The notes under the pieces: model-generated
Database searches by the model: none
What the model was told of the DNA's origin: nothing
Seen by the model: only the letters and a program-made list of their open reading frames with translations
Shown here: piece by piece, positions 1 to 7,208 of the stretch
Position numbering within the stretch: the stretch's first letter is position 1
Layout of the letters: each line of letters begins with the position of its first letter
Program-made: the position numbers and the translations under genes
Source of the DNA: an uncultured Bacteroidia bacterium
GTDB lineage: Bacteria > Bacteroidota > Bacteroidia > Bacteroidales > F082
Direction: 5' to 3'
DNA length: 53,262 bases
NCBI GenBank assembly: GCA_902799345.1
Contig: CADBZW010000029.1
Location: 1 to 53,262 of the forward strand

Positions 1-1044
1 GACTCGCTGCGTACGGATAGGCGGATAGAGGACCATTCGTTTGCGATTCTGGCGAATACGTTCAAGGAGCGTACGGGGCAGGACTGGGATAAGAAGTATC
101 TGCTGTCGTTCGGCTTGGTGACAGACGACGGCTATTTGACGAATGCGGGTGCGCTGTTTGCGGACGATTGCTGGCTGAGTCAGTCGCGGTTGTATTGCAC
201 GCGATGGAATGGTCTGGAGAAGGACGATGCCATCAACGATGCAGAGTTCAAAGGGAATATACTGCTGCTGCTCCGAGAGGCGATGGCTTTCGTGAAGGCG
301 AGCACCCGGAAGGGATGGGAGAAGCTGCCCGACGGAAGGAAGAACAAGCCGGAGTATGCAGAGAGAGCTGTTCTGGAAGCGTGTGTGAACCATTTTATTC
401 ATCGTGATTATACGGTGTTGGGCGGGGAGGTACATTTGGATATCTATGATGACAGGATTGCGGTGACGTCTCCAGGAGGGATGTACAGCGGACAGCAGGT
501 GCAGGATGTTCCGATTGAGGAAATTTCTTCGAATAGGCGAAATCCAGTGCTGGCTGATGTGATGGCTCAGTTGGATTATATGGAGAAACGGGGTAGTGGA
601 CTGAAACGTATCTGTAATGAGACGATGGCACTGGACGGATATAGGGATGAATTGAAGCCGTTATTCAAGTCGTCTCCTAGCCAATTTATTACTGTGATTT
701 ATTCTGTGGATTATAAAGATACAGGTAAAGATACAGGTAAAGATACAGGTAAAGATGCAGGTAAAGATACAGGTAAAGATACAGGTAAAGATGTGATGGC
801 AATAAGTAAGCCTGACATTTATGTACTCAAACTATTAAAGGAGGTGGGAAGCAAGACTTTAACAGTAAAGGATATGATGGAAAAGTTAGACCTAAAAGGA
901 CCTGATAATTTCCGAAAAAAATATTTGAATCCTGCTATTAAAGGTGGTTATATTGCACTACTTTACCCTGATAAACCGAGGAAGAAAGGACAGGCGTATT
1001 ATCTGACGGAATTGGGGAAGGCTTTGTTGGAAAGAACACAGTGA
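1..1044 (+). CDS. ATP-binding regulator, COG2865/RecG-like (5' truncated)
   Basis: The frame is open from base 1, so the N-terminus, where an AlbA_2/Schlafen-type domain is expected, lies outside the window; 347 residues are visible. The middle carries the family's HATPase_c_4-like signature (residues NPVLADVMAQLDYMEKRGSG, near 180-200). The C-terminus (after about residue 265) looks like a winged helix. Between them, bases 715-792 are six and a half copies of a 12-base unit encoding a D-T-G-K linker, with one copy reading D-A-G-K. Such tandem linkers recur in this family. These proteins are usually described as predicted transcriptional regulators; the ligand and target here are unknown. Family assignment is fairly firm, role uncertain. 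Confidence 0.75.
   Translation, partial: DSLRTDRRIEDHSFAILANTFKERTGQDWDKKYLLSFGLVTDDGYLTNAGALFADDCWLSQSRLYCTRWNGLEKDDAINDAEFKGNILLLLREAMAFVKASTRKGWEKLPDGRKNKPEYAERAVLEACVNHFIHRDYTVLGGEVHLDIYDDRIAVTSPGGMYSGQQVQDVPIEEISSNRRNPVLADVMAQLDYMEKRGSGLKRICNETMALDGYRDELKPLFKSSPSQFITVIYSVDYKDTGKDTGKDTGKDAGKDTGKDTGKDVMAISKPDIYVLKLLKEVGSKTLTVKDMMEKLDLKGPDNFRKKYLNPAIKGGYIALLYPDKPRKKGQAYYLTELGKALLERTQ
715..792 (+). repeat. 12-bp tandem repeat, 6.5 copies, in coding sequence
   Basis: Unit AAAGATACAGGT repeated head to tail; the fourth copy has G for A (AAAGATGCAGGT). Because the unit is 12 bases, copy-number changes keep the frame and only lengthen or shorten a charged linker between the ATPase-like part and the winged helix. 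Confidence 0.95.
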
Positions 1045-1212
1045 AGTTTGAACACGGGTAATTAATGGATAATTTTGTGGTCAATTAACGGTAATTAATG
1101 TTGAAAATTGAACACGGTTGTTTTTTTGAACACGGATTTGCACGGAAGAGAGTTGGAAATTAATAATTGACAATTGATAATTGTGGATTTAAGTGTGGGG
1201 AAGTTGGTTTTT

Positions 1213-1285
1213 TTTAAGGAAGCAAATCTTGCGTAAATCTAATTGAAATGGTCTGCGGCCTGTCCTTATCGGACGGCCTTTTTAG
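1213..1285 (+). terminator. Left copy of ~70-bp repeat containing a terminator hairpin
   Basis: Hairpin GGCCTGTCC-TTATC-GGACGGCC followed by TTTTT. The sequence from TTTAAGG onward, including CAAATC, TAAATCTAA and GTCCTTATCGGACGGCC, aligns over about 70 bases with 5580-5653. It probably terminates the upstream ATP-binding gene; the shared flank suggests common descent of the two copies. Confidence 0.7.
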
Positions 1286-1333
1286 TTGAGAGTGTAGAGT
1301 TTAGAGTTTTTAATTAGGAAGTAGAGTGATGTA

Positions 1334-1366
1334 GCGGATTCGACTTCGGCCGGGTCCGCTTTTTTA
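1334..1366 (+). terminator. Hairpin followed by T-run
   Basis: GCGGA...TCCGC stem with a short loop, followed by TTTTTT. Placed between the left repeat and the promoter of the next gene; it looks like a second intrinsic terminator. Confidence 0.55.
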
Positions 1367-1551
1367 TGCCTTGCCGTTTTTCAAAAGTACCCTACCTTTC
1401 AACTCCGTGAGACCCATATCTTAACTTCGCGAGACCCACCCTCCAAAAAGTTGAGATATGGGTCTTAACTTTTTGTCGGGTATCCTTCTCCCGTTTCATC
1501 GTCGTTTTTTTCCGCTTCAGTTTGAGTTGTTGTCTTTGTTTGGTTGGGGCC

Positions 1552-1582
1552 TTGATTATGTCGTGGGAAAGTCATACATTTG
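1552..1582 (+). promoter_or_regulatory. Bacteroidota-type promoter of the 1610 cassette
   Basis: A perfect -7 box TACATTTG (1575-1582) with TTG at 1552-1554, 20 bases upstream. The expected transcript start near 1589 gives a ~20-base leader to the ATG at 1610 and argues against an upstream TTG start at 1580, which lies inside the -7 box. Confidence 0.75.
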
Positions 1583-1609
1583 CAAGGCAACCTTAAAAAA
1601 TTAAACACC

Positions 1610-2758
1610 ATGAAAAACAACCCTTACCACATCGAAGACCAGCTCAAGTTCCTGCATTCCAATCTCGAACAAGGAGCTGCATTGTTCACTACGGAGGAAG
1701 GTCGTAAGGCCTACTTCAAAAGCCTCTTGATCGAGATACAAACTGTCATCCAAACGGTCAAGGAAGGCATTGCCCTTATCCAACGGAACACCAACTTGTT
1801 CCCTAACAAACCGCTCTTCAAGACCGATTTCGTCCAGCTCGACGACGACATCCAATCGGCATGGGAAAACATGCAAGAGAAACATGAGCTGGGCAAAAGC
1901 CTTGCCAAACTCGACAAGGCCATCCAAGAACTCCGCGAGCAACTCCAAATCGCACACAGCTGCCTCAACAACCCCGAAGCCTGCAAAATGATTGATTTTT
2001 TCCATGTGCTTTGGAACAAGTTCGAGCAAAAGATTTGGCCCACCAAAGCCCAAGAGCTTCAAACCAAAGTGCTCGCCGGTCTCTCACACAACACCGCCAC
2101 GCGCCGCCGACAACTTCTCAATAAGATGAAGTTTGCCTTGGACCAACTCAACGCCCACCCCATCGCCGTCATGACCCTGATAGAGATGGAAGGCAATTTC
2201 ATGGACGAGATCAGCCACGACGGACGCTTGGTCGCCGACGCCCTTGCGCCGACCATTTTCAACAACCGGGAATGCCTCGGCAGCAACAAATGCATCTATG
2301 ACTTCTTCTCCTCTTTTATGACTTATCAAGTGCTGAAGGCTGAATGCGATAAAACCGGCCCGGCACGAACGACAGAGTCGCAAAACGACATGGAGACTTG
2401 GTTTCTCGAAATTGGTAACAAACTGCTTTGTGAAGTCAAAACCGATTACCAACAACGCTTTCCACAACTCTGCAAAGACCTTTGCCGACAACATGACCTG
2501 ATGGAAGCCTTCAAGCATGGGACGCTCAAAAGCCCATTCAACCTCAAGCTGGCCTACAACCTCATAGGCGTGATGAAACGCAAGGGCTTGTTCCGCGATA
2601 CGTCGTTCATCGCCCTCAGCGGACTCGTGTCGAAACCGAGGCAAGACCAATACATCAAAGCCGGTTATTACGACGAGGAGAAGGACTCTGAATTGAACCC
2701 AAAGCTTTACCAAGAAGCCTGTAATATCATTGATGCTTGGATGAAAAAAGGCAGATAA
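1610..2758 (+). CDS. Hypothetical protein, first gene of phage-like cassette
   Basis: I do not recognise this 382-residue protein. It has no signal peptide or membrane segment and reads as a largely helical cytoplasmic protein, with a heptad-like stretch around residues 60-120 rich in K, E, L and Q. The ATG at 1610 is chosen because the -7 box ends 27 bases upstream. The gene ends in a strong hairpin terminator, and a 238-base gap separates it from the OB-like gene, so it may be its own transcription unit. It shares orientation with the following phage-like genes and sits within the same pair of flanking repeats. A regulatory or DNA-linked role is possible but unsupported. Confidence 0.6.
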   Translation: MKNNPYHIEDQLKFLHSNLEQGAALFTTEEGRKAYFKSLLIEIQTVIQTVKEGIALIQRNTNLFPNKPLFKTDFVQLDDDIQSAWENMQEKHELGKSLAKLDKAIQELREQLQIAHSCLNNPEACKMIDFFHVLWNKFEQKIWPTKAQELQTKVLAGLSHNTATRRRQLLNKMKFALDQLNAHPIAVMTLIEMEGNFMDEISHDGRLVADALAPTIFNNRECLGSNKCIYDFFSSFMTYQVLKAECDKTGPARTTESQNDMETWFLEIGNKLLCEVKTDYQQRFPQLCKDLCRQHDLMEAFKHGTLKSPFNLKLAYNLIGVMKRKGLFRDTSFIALSGLVSKPRQDQYIKAGYYDEEKDSELNPKLYQEACNIIDAWMKKGR

Positions 2759-2787
2759 GAGCCTGATGAAGGGTTGAGGCTCGTTGC

Positions 2788-2833
2788 AAATGGATGATAA
2801 TGCCTGTCGGTGATTATCATCCATTTCTTTTTT
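2788..2833 (+). terminator. Intrinsic terminator after the 1610 gene
   Basis: Perfect 14-bp stem (AAATGGATGATAAT at 2788-2801 with its complement at 2813-2826), 11-base loop, then CTTTTTTTG. Confidence 0.85.
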
Positions 2834-2891
2834 GTATTGGTTGTCAGTGTTTTATTGTTTTGATGTCATCAAACGAGGTTTCGTCATTTTC

Positions 2892-2908
2892 AGCATGAAT
2901 ATCATGCT
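2892..2908. promoter_or_regulatory. Short palindrome upstream of OB-like gene
   Basis: AGCATGA-ATA-TCATGCT, 7-bp perfect arms, about 90 bases before the 2997 start. Possible operator; no clear -7 box is seen nearby. Confidence 0.3.
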
Positions 2909-2996
2909 TTCCTTTGCATCGTCAAAACCGAGGTCCGGCCGACTTGCCAACCAAGGAGCGACGTTCTGGGTCTAACATTTCAAAACTATCTATCCA

Positions 2997-3290
2997 ATGA
3001 AACACATTATTAAAGGTGTCATCAAAGACACCACCCAAGTGCAACAGTTCAAAAAGAAGAATGGCGAAACCAACGTGAAGTGTGTCCTTCACATCGTGGC
3101 CCCTGGCGACGATCCCCATCCCGAAGAGTTGGCGGTGACCGTTTGCGGCAACCTTACTCTCTATGCCAAAGTGGTGGGACAACCCGTAGAAGTGGAGTAT
3201 GTCGTGCGTGTGTTCCCTTTCGAGAAGAACGGCATGACAATGTACGGCAACGACATCTATGCCACCGACATCAAAGCCTGGCAGCCATGA
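2997..3290 (+). CDS. Small OB-fold-like protein (DUF3127/SSB-like)
   Basis: A 97-residue protein whose alternating beta pattern and ending (GNDIYATDIKAW) resemble the DUF3127 single-strand-binding-like family of Bacteroidota, in which an N-terminal 'G.I.....t...kk.G' strand is followed by a strand on metabolic-looking residues and a final 'D..AW' strand. No signal peptide. Its stop overlaps the next start in an ATGA arrangement (3287-3290), so translation is probably coupled. A nucleic-acid-binding role is inferred from fold resemblance only. Confidence 0.5.
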   Translation: MKHIIKGVIKDTTQVQQFKKKNGETNVKCVLHIVAPGDDPHPEELAVTVCGNLTLYAKVVGQPVEVEYVVRVFPFEKNGMTMYGNDIYATDIKAWQP

Positions 3291-3838
3291 GAAAGCAAAA
3301 GCCCAACCTGTTTTTGCGACGGATATGGTACTACCATGACTGTACCATAGGTCGTCTCACCGACAATGCGGGGCAGTTGCTCAGCATGACTTTGGAACCT
3401 CGTTGGCATGAAACGGGAAGTTGCCATGTGAGAGGCTGCTGCATCGATCATGGCACATACAAGACGGCGTTTGGCTACGATGCATCGTTGAGGTACTCTT
3501 GCTGGAAGCTGACGGGGCACAACCTTCCCGGCCGTGTACGACTCTGCTTCTTGGCCAAGAGTGGCTCGGTGGCGGCACACACTAGGGGCGACATCCTGTT
3601 GGGTTATCTCGGCCCCGAAGGCGAAGAAGAACAGCCTTTCGAAGGTCGACTCTATCGTCCCGTGGAGGCCTACGAACGACTCCGCGACTACTATGCCAGC
3701 CTGCGCGCCAACCACGGCGACTTTATGCTGCGAGTGGAGCCCACCAAGGGCCCAGTGACGCTCCTTCCCGCAGTGGAAGTCCCGCCCATCCCTACCGACT
3801 TGGTTCGTCTGGAGGATTACATCCTGCATACGCTATAA
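3287..3838 (+). CDS. DUF5675 family protein
   Basis: 183 residues from the ATG at 3287, which overlaps the preceding stop by 4 bases. The sequence shows the DUF5675 pattern: 'CTIGRLTDNAGQLLSMTLEP', then a 'C-I-D-H-G-T-Y' turn (family form CIPxGtY), 'LPGRVRLCF' and a later 'GDILLGYLG' motif (family form GcIlvG). The family is common in phages and Bacteroidales accessory regions; a catalytic role is suspected for the conserved His/Cys-type positions but is not established. The histidine usually seen in the IHxGN motif appears changed here (FLAKSG), so activity is doubtful. Confident on family, not on function. Confidence 0.7.
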   Translation: MRKQKPNLFLRRIWYYHDCTIGRLTDNAGQLLSMTLEPRWHETGSCHVRGCCIDHGTYKTAFGYDASLRYSCWKLTGHNLPGRVRLCFLAKSGSVAAHTRGDILLGYLGPEGEEEQPFEGRLYRPVEAYERLRDYYASLRANHGDFMLRVEPTKGPVTLLPAVEVPPIPTDLVRLEDYILHTL

Positions 3839-3874
3839 GTACTGGGTAAACAAACACTTTAAAACATTAAAACA

Positions 3875-4477
3875 ATGAGTAAAATTCTCATCAAGGCTCA
3901 ACAGCAGCCTGTCTACAACTTGAATGGTACTGGAACTACAAGCATGGCATACGTGCTGCGCCCTGTGCGTTACACCACCATGAACGCCGATGACATCGTC
4001 AACTACTGCGTGGCCAACTCGGTAGTGCCCAAGGCCTATCTGAGCGCTGCGATGATTGCCTTTGCGCAATGCATCGAGAACTTTTTGCTCAATGGCCACT
4101 CGGTGGAGTTTCCTAACTTGGGCATCTTCTCTCTCACCTCGAGCGGCATCTCTGAAGCCGACATCAACAAGGTGGGTGTGGAGCAGGTTCATAAGCTCAA
4201 CGTGCGCTTTCTGCCTTGCTCGCAACTCAAGGCCGAGGTGGAAGCTGTCACCCTTGAGTTTGACGGCATCTACGACATTGCTGGTGAAGTCGTCGTGGGC
4301 GACCGCGGCGACGGTACCCCAAAGTCGTACAAGTATTACAAGAAGGTGCGTCGTGGACAAATGGGAGTTTCTGGTTCTTCGACGGAGCCGGGCCCTTCGA
4401 CAGGCTCAGTTCCTTCGACAAGCTCAGGAGCCTTCCGCTCCGGACTGGTGGAAACTGATTCGGAGGACGAGGCATGA
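3875..4477 (+). CDS. HU-like DNA-binding protein with repeat-derived tail
   Basis: A 200-residue protein. Residues ~1-125 match the Bacteroidales long HU-related family: an N-terminal 'Y.lRP' strand, helices with 'Y.SAAMIAFAQCIENFLLNGHSVEFPNLGIFSL' character, then a beta arm. The C-terminal ~35 residues are low complexity (G, S, T, P) and are encoded by two copies of a CCTTCGACAGGCTCAG-type repeat (4394-4409, 4412-4427). These HU-like genes often precede an amidase gene in Bacteroidales. The stop overlaps the holin-like start (ATGA, 4474-4477), implying coupled translation of the module. DNA binding is inferred from the family. Confidence 0.8.
   Translation: MSKILIKAQQQPVYNLNGTGTTSMAYVLRPVRYTTMNADDIVNYCVANSVVPKAYLSAAMIAFAQCIENFLLNGHSVEFPNLGIFSLTSSGISEADINKVGVEQVHKLNVRFLPCSQLKAEVEAVTLEFDGIYDIAGEVVVGDRGDGTPKSYKYYKKVRRGQMGVSGSSTEPGPSTGSVPSTSSGAFRSGLVETDSEDEA
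4394..4427 (+). repeat. Two CCTTCGACAGGCTCAG-type units in the HU-like gene
   Basis: CCTTCGACAGGCTCAG (4394-4409) and CCTTCGACAAGCTCAG (4412-4427), two bases apart, read as P-S-T-G-S and P-S-T-S-S-G. The identical 16-mer recurs inside the alpha-2-macroglobulin gene at 44921-44936. Confidence 0.9.
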
Positions 4478-4731
4478 AAACGCTGAGTCTTGAAAAGAAG
4501 GAGGCCATCCAGTATGCCACAGCCGTGGGCATGCTGGTGGCCGGCCTGGCCCTCACGGTGGCTGGGTTTGTCGTCGAACCTTTGGGCGTGATCTCCGACA
4601 GTGTCTTGTATGTCCTGGCCCAATGTCTCATCTACGCCGGCAGCATCTTCGGCATCGGGCTTTATGTGAACACAAAGATCGATGTGTTGAAGCGGCAAAT
4701 CCAGAAAGGAGCGTCAGATGCGCAGGATTGA
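4474..4731 (+). CDS. Holin-like two-TM protein
   Basis: 85 residues with two hydrophobic segments (about 14-34 and 43-63) separated by a short acidic/polar turn, and a charged C-terminus (K and Q rich, ending SDAQD). Size, topology and position directly before an amidase without signal peptide are those of a class II-type holin. It overlaps the HU-like gene by 4 bases and the amidase by 14 bases. Holins share little sequence, so the call is from architecture and context only; a simple membrane protein of the HU/amidase module is the alternative. Confidence 0.55.
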   Translation: MKTLSLEKKEAIQYATAVGMLVAGLALTVAGFVVEPLGVISDSVLYVLAQCLIYAGSIFGIGLYVNTKIDVLKRQIQKGASDAQD

Positions 4732-5125
4732 TGAGATCATCGTACACTGCACCGCCACGCCACAGGGTATGGCGGTGTCGGTGTCCGACATCGACCGCTG
4801 GCATCGCCAACGCGGCTTTGCCGGCATAGGTTACCACTTTGTGGTGTACTTGGACGGGACGGTACACACGGGTCGACCCATCGACCGAGCCGGTGCTCAC
4901 TGCAAGGGCCACAACGCCCATAGCATTGGTGTCTGCTATGTCGGTGGCCTTGATGTTCAAGGCTGTCCCATGGACACGCGCACACCCGAGCAGAAGATTG
5001 CCCTTCATGCGCTGATGGTGGCGCTCAAAACACAATATCCCAATGCAAAGATATATGGACACAGACATTTCGCCAACAAGGCCTGTCCCTGCTTCGACGC
5101 AGAAAAGGAATATGTTGAACTTTGA
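4718..5125 (+). CDS. N-acetylmuramoyl-L-alanine amidase (Amidase_2, endolysin-like)
   Basis: 135 residues, a single amidase_2 domain. Zinc-site motifs are visible: IIVHCTATPQG near the N-terminus (first His), GIGYHFVVYLDGTV in the middle, and GHRHFANKACPCFD near the end (second His and Cys). It should cleave the MurNAc-L-Ala bond of peptidoglycan. There is no signal peptide, so export would depend on a holin-type pore, consistent with the preceding gene. It overlaps both neighbours (14 bases each side). The enzyme family is clear; whether it serves phage-style lysis or a domesticated function is open. Confidence 0.9.
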   Translation: MRRIDEIIVHCTATPQGMAVSVSDIDRWHRQRGFAGIGYHFVVYLDGTVHTGRPIDRAGAHCKGHNAHSIGVCYVGGLDVQGCPMDTRTPEQKIALHALMVALKTQYPNAKIYGHRHFANKACPCFDAEKEYVEL

Positions 5126-5546
5126 GTTGATGATGATCATCCTGGTTCTTGTTTCGGCTTGCCACGGCAAACGCAAAGCCGTCGAAACCATCTCCATGTC
5201 GCAGCACCAGCGGCAAGAGGTGTTGTATCACGACACGCTCTGGCAGCAACTTAGGATCAGCCTTGACGGTATTACGATGGAATGGCGTGTTGACAGCTCC
5301 ATGGGAAAGCAAGGCACCTTGATGCGGATGCAGGCAGAACATGCGGAACTTAGAGCGCAAAGCCAGGCGCATACCGAACTGAAGGCAGAAGCACACCATG
5401 CCGACACGATGGCGGTACATCAGGAGACGGTCGAGGTTAAATCTAGGGATTCTGCGTCGGCAAGAGCGTGGTGTGTATGGGGATGGGTCGTGTTGCTTTT
5501 GGTGGCGATAGCAGTGGCGGCGTATCTTTGGTGGCGTAAGCGTTAA
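5112..5546 (+). CDS. Candidate unimolecular spanin (lipobox + C-terminal TM)
   Basis: 144 residues from ATG 5112, which lies 14 bases inside the amidase gene. The N-terminus is hydrophobic and ends in a lipobox L-V-S-A-C (Cys17). The middle is hydrophilic and helical, rich in Q, E, H, M and A (about 40-110). The C-terminus is a TM segment (about 120-140, rich in W, V, L, A) followed by WWRKR. An outer-membrane lipoprotein signal plus a C-terminal inner-membrane anchor is the defining architecture of phage u-spanins, which disrupt the outer membrane. Caveats: the n-region has no Lys/Arg with this start, and an earlier in-frame ATG (5043) would add K and R. No sequence homologue is claimed. Confidence 0.5.
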   Translation: MLNFELMMIILVLVSACHGKRKAVETISMSQHQRQEVLYHDTLWQQLRISLDGITMEWRVDSSMGKQGTLMRMQAEHAELRAQSQAHTELKAEAHHADTMAVHQETVEVKSRDSASARAWCVWGWVVLLLVAIAVAAYLWWRKR

Positions 5547-5579
5547 TAAAATGAAGCGCAGACTATGTTGGGGAGGTAA

Positions 5580-5657
5580 TTTAAGAAACAAATCATACAT
5601 AAATCTAAAGTAAATAATTAGCGGCTGGTCCTTATCGGACGGCCGCTTTTTTTGTGG
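5580..5657 (+). terminator. Right copy of ~70-bp repeat with terminator hairpin
   Basis: GCGGCTGGTCC-TTATC-GGACGGCCGC followed by TTTTTTTT ends the lysis-like module. The whole stretch from TTTAAG to the hairpin aligns with 1213-1285, sharing CAAATC, TAAATCTAA and GTCCTTATCGGACGGCC. Confidence 0.8.
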
Positions 5658-5670
5658 TTTTGACAGCCCT

Positions 5671-5835
5671 AGCAGGCATAGATCCCAAGCTACCGCACAT
5701 GCCGGCATAGGGATGACATGCCTGCTGGGGCTTCCCTAGCGTATATGAGATCGCGGGTCTTCGCCCGCGATGACGACCAGGGGGGATGTGGACATAGATG
5801 CCCTCCCTACGGTCGGCATGACATGCCTGCTAAAC
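5671..5835. repeat. Intergenic palindromic repeats (three units)
   Basis: 5671-5726 is a 56-bp unit with AGCAGGCAT / ATGCCTGCT ends and an inner ATAGATCCC / GGGATGACAT core. 5749-5777 is a GAGATCGCGGGTC / GCCCGCGATGAC palindrome. 5790-5832 is a shortened core unit ending in ATGACATGCCTGCT. The gap 5547-5889 holds no gene besides these and the terminator. Confidence 0.85.
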
Positions 5836-5889
5836 GAGTGGAATAAATAAAAAAAACTAAAAAGTTTTAATCATATTGAAAACTTTTTG

Positions 5890-5897
5890 TATTTTTG
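5890..5897 (+). promoter_or_regulatory. -7 box of the DUF4143 ATPase gene
   Basis: TATTTTTG, 15 bases before the ATG at 5913. No good TTG -33 element is seen at the usual distance. Confidence 0.6.
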
Positions 5898-5912
5898 CAA
5901 AAAATTCTATTT

Positions 5913-7112
5913 ATGGAGATAATTGAAAGAAAAGAATATGTGAATCAGATTATTGGCCAGTTAGGGAATGGAGAGGCCGTTGTACTAACGGGTCACAGAA
6001 GAGCCGGCAAAAGCTGCATTCTTGAATCTGTCGCTAAAAATCTATCATCAAAAGGTAATGTGATTTATTTAGACATGGAAAACCCCGACCATGCCGACAT
6101 CACCTCGTTTCGTGAATTACATGAGTACATAAAAAAAGCAAGCCAACCAGACACTCATAATTATGTGCTCATCGATGAGGTACAGGAGATAGAACAATTC
6201 GAGAAAGCTTTGCGTTTCTTTGTGAAGCAAGCCGAATACGATGTGGTCGTCACAGGGAGCAACGCCTCCATGCTCTCAAGCGACATCGCCTCCTCCTTTG
6301 CGGGACGGTATAGCCGTGTTCATATCGGCAGCTTAGATTATGAGGAGTTCCTGGTGTTCTATGCACTGGATGACAACGACGCTGCATTTGCGCAGTATCT
6401 GAGATGGGGTGGACTGCCCTTTTTGCATCGCATCGCCATGTCGGATGTCCGCACACGAACGGATTACATCGGAAGCATCTACGACACCATCTTCGTTAAG
6501 GATATTGTGCGTCGGCGTAACATCCGCAATGTGACTTTCTTGGACAACCTGGCGCGTTTTGTGGCCGACAATAGTGGAAAAGTCTTTTCTGCCAACAGTA
6601 TTGCCAAATACATGAAAGGTAAGGAATCTTCGGTGTCAGCTAACACGGTAGCGGAATACATGGAAGCATGGTGCGACACCTATATGATTGACAAGGTGAA
6701 ACGCTACGACATCAAGGGTAAGCAAGTCTTCGAGCAACAGGAAAAGTATTATTTTGAAGACCTAGGTATCCGTAACTATTTATGCAACGACAAACGCAAT
6801 ACCGATATAGAAAAAATCCTTGAAGGCGCAGTCTATTTGAAGCTGAAACGCTGTGGCTTTGATGTCTATGTGGGACAGCTTAACGGCAAGGAGATTGATT
6901 TTGTGGCGAAGCGCGACAACGATGTGAGGTATGTCCAGGTTTCTGTTGATGTGACAGCACCCGAAACTTATGAGCGAGAGTTCGGCAATCTGAAAATGAT
7001 CAAGGACAACTATCCGAAATATGTCATTACTATGGACCCCAATGTAAGTCTGATTCATGATTCTGGCATCATCGCCAAACCCGCAAGGGAATTCCTGCTG
7101 GAGAAGCTTTAA
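5913..7112 (+). CDS. ATP-binding protein, AAA_14/DUF4143 family
   Basis: 399 residues. Walker A GHRRAGKS near residue 27 and Walker B YVLIDEVQE near 84 mark the AAA-type core. An FVVTGSNASML-like sensor segment follows, and the C-terminal third (with YYFEDLGIRNYL and later EIDFVAKR) matches DUF4143, a nuclease-like fold common in these COG1373 proteins. Start chosen at ATG 5913 because the -7 box occupies 5890-5897. These genes are scattered, often horizontally moved, single-gene units in Bacteroidales. Cellular role unknown. It lies between two blocks of palindromic repeats with its own promoter. Confidence 0.85.
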   Translation: MEIIERKEYVNQIIGQLGNGEAVVLTGHRRAGKSCILESVAKNLSSKGNVIYLDMENPDHADITSFRELHEYIKKASQPDTHNYVLIDEVQEIEQFEKALRFFVKQAEYDVVVTGSNASMLSSDIASSFAGRYSRVHIGSLDYEEFLVFYALDDNDAAFAQYLRWGGLPFLHRIAMSDVRTRTDYIGSIYDTIFVKDIVRRRNIRNVTFLDNLARFVADNSGKVFSANSIAKYMKGKESSVSANTVAEYMEAWCDTYMIDKVKRYDIKGKQVFEQQEKYYFEDLGIRNYLCNDKRNTDIEKILEGAVYLKLKRCGFDVYVGQLNGKEIDFVAKRDNDVRYVQVSVDVTAPETYEREFGNLKMIKDNYPKYVITMDPNVSLIHDSGIIAKPAREFLLEKL

Positions 7113-7117
7113 GCCGC

Positions 7118-7200
7118 AGCCATAGATGCCCTCCCTGCGGTCGGCATGACATGTCTGCTAATTATCAACTATCAATTCTCAATTGTCAATTCTCAATTAA
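7118..7200. repeat. Core palindromic unit and AATTGTCAATT-type repeat
   Basis: 7118-7161 is a shortened ATAGATGCCC...GGCATGACATG unit nearly identical to 5790-5832. 7161-7199 is a run of AATTATCAACT/ATCAATTCTC/AATTGTCAATT. The TTG in this run (7183-7185) sits 23 bases before the -7 box of the aminotransferase gene. Confidence 0.8.
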
Positions 7201-7208
7201 AAAAGCCC

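Larger units (their letters stand above)
1045..1551. other. Intergenic region with terminators and inverted repeats
   Basis: No gene seen. It holds an AATTGACAATTGATAATT-type repeat (about 1157-1181), the left ~70-bp repeat with its hairpin (1213-1285), a second hairpin with a T-run (1334-1365), and a 17-bp inverted repeat with one mismatch (1410-1426 and 1449-1465). Within the last, ACTCCGTGAGACCCA and ACTTCGCGAGACCCA are near-direct repeats. The region ends at the promoter of the 1610 gene. Confidence 0.7.

Noticed and set aside
715-792. Possible CRISPR or spacer-like array
   Set aside because: Units are 12 bp, contiguous and in a reading frame; there are no spacers and no cas genes.
3875-5546. 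Complete prophage
   Set aside because: No capsid, tail, terminase, integrase or replication genes are present; only a lysis-like module with an HU-like gene.
1213-5653. Integron cassette array with attC sites
   Set aside because: No integrase is seen, and the flanking repeats are terminator-like, lacking the R/L box layout of attC; one unit carries several genes.
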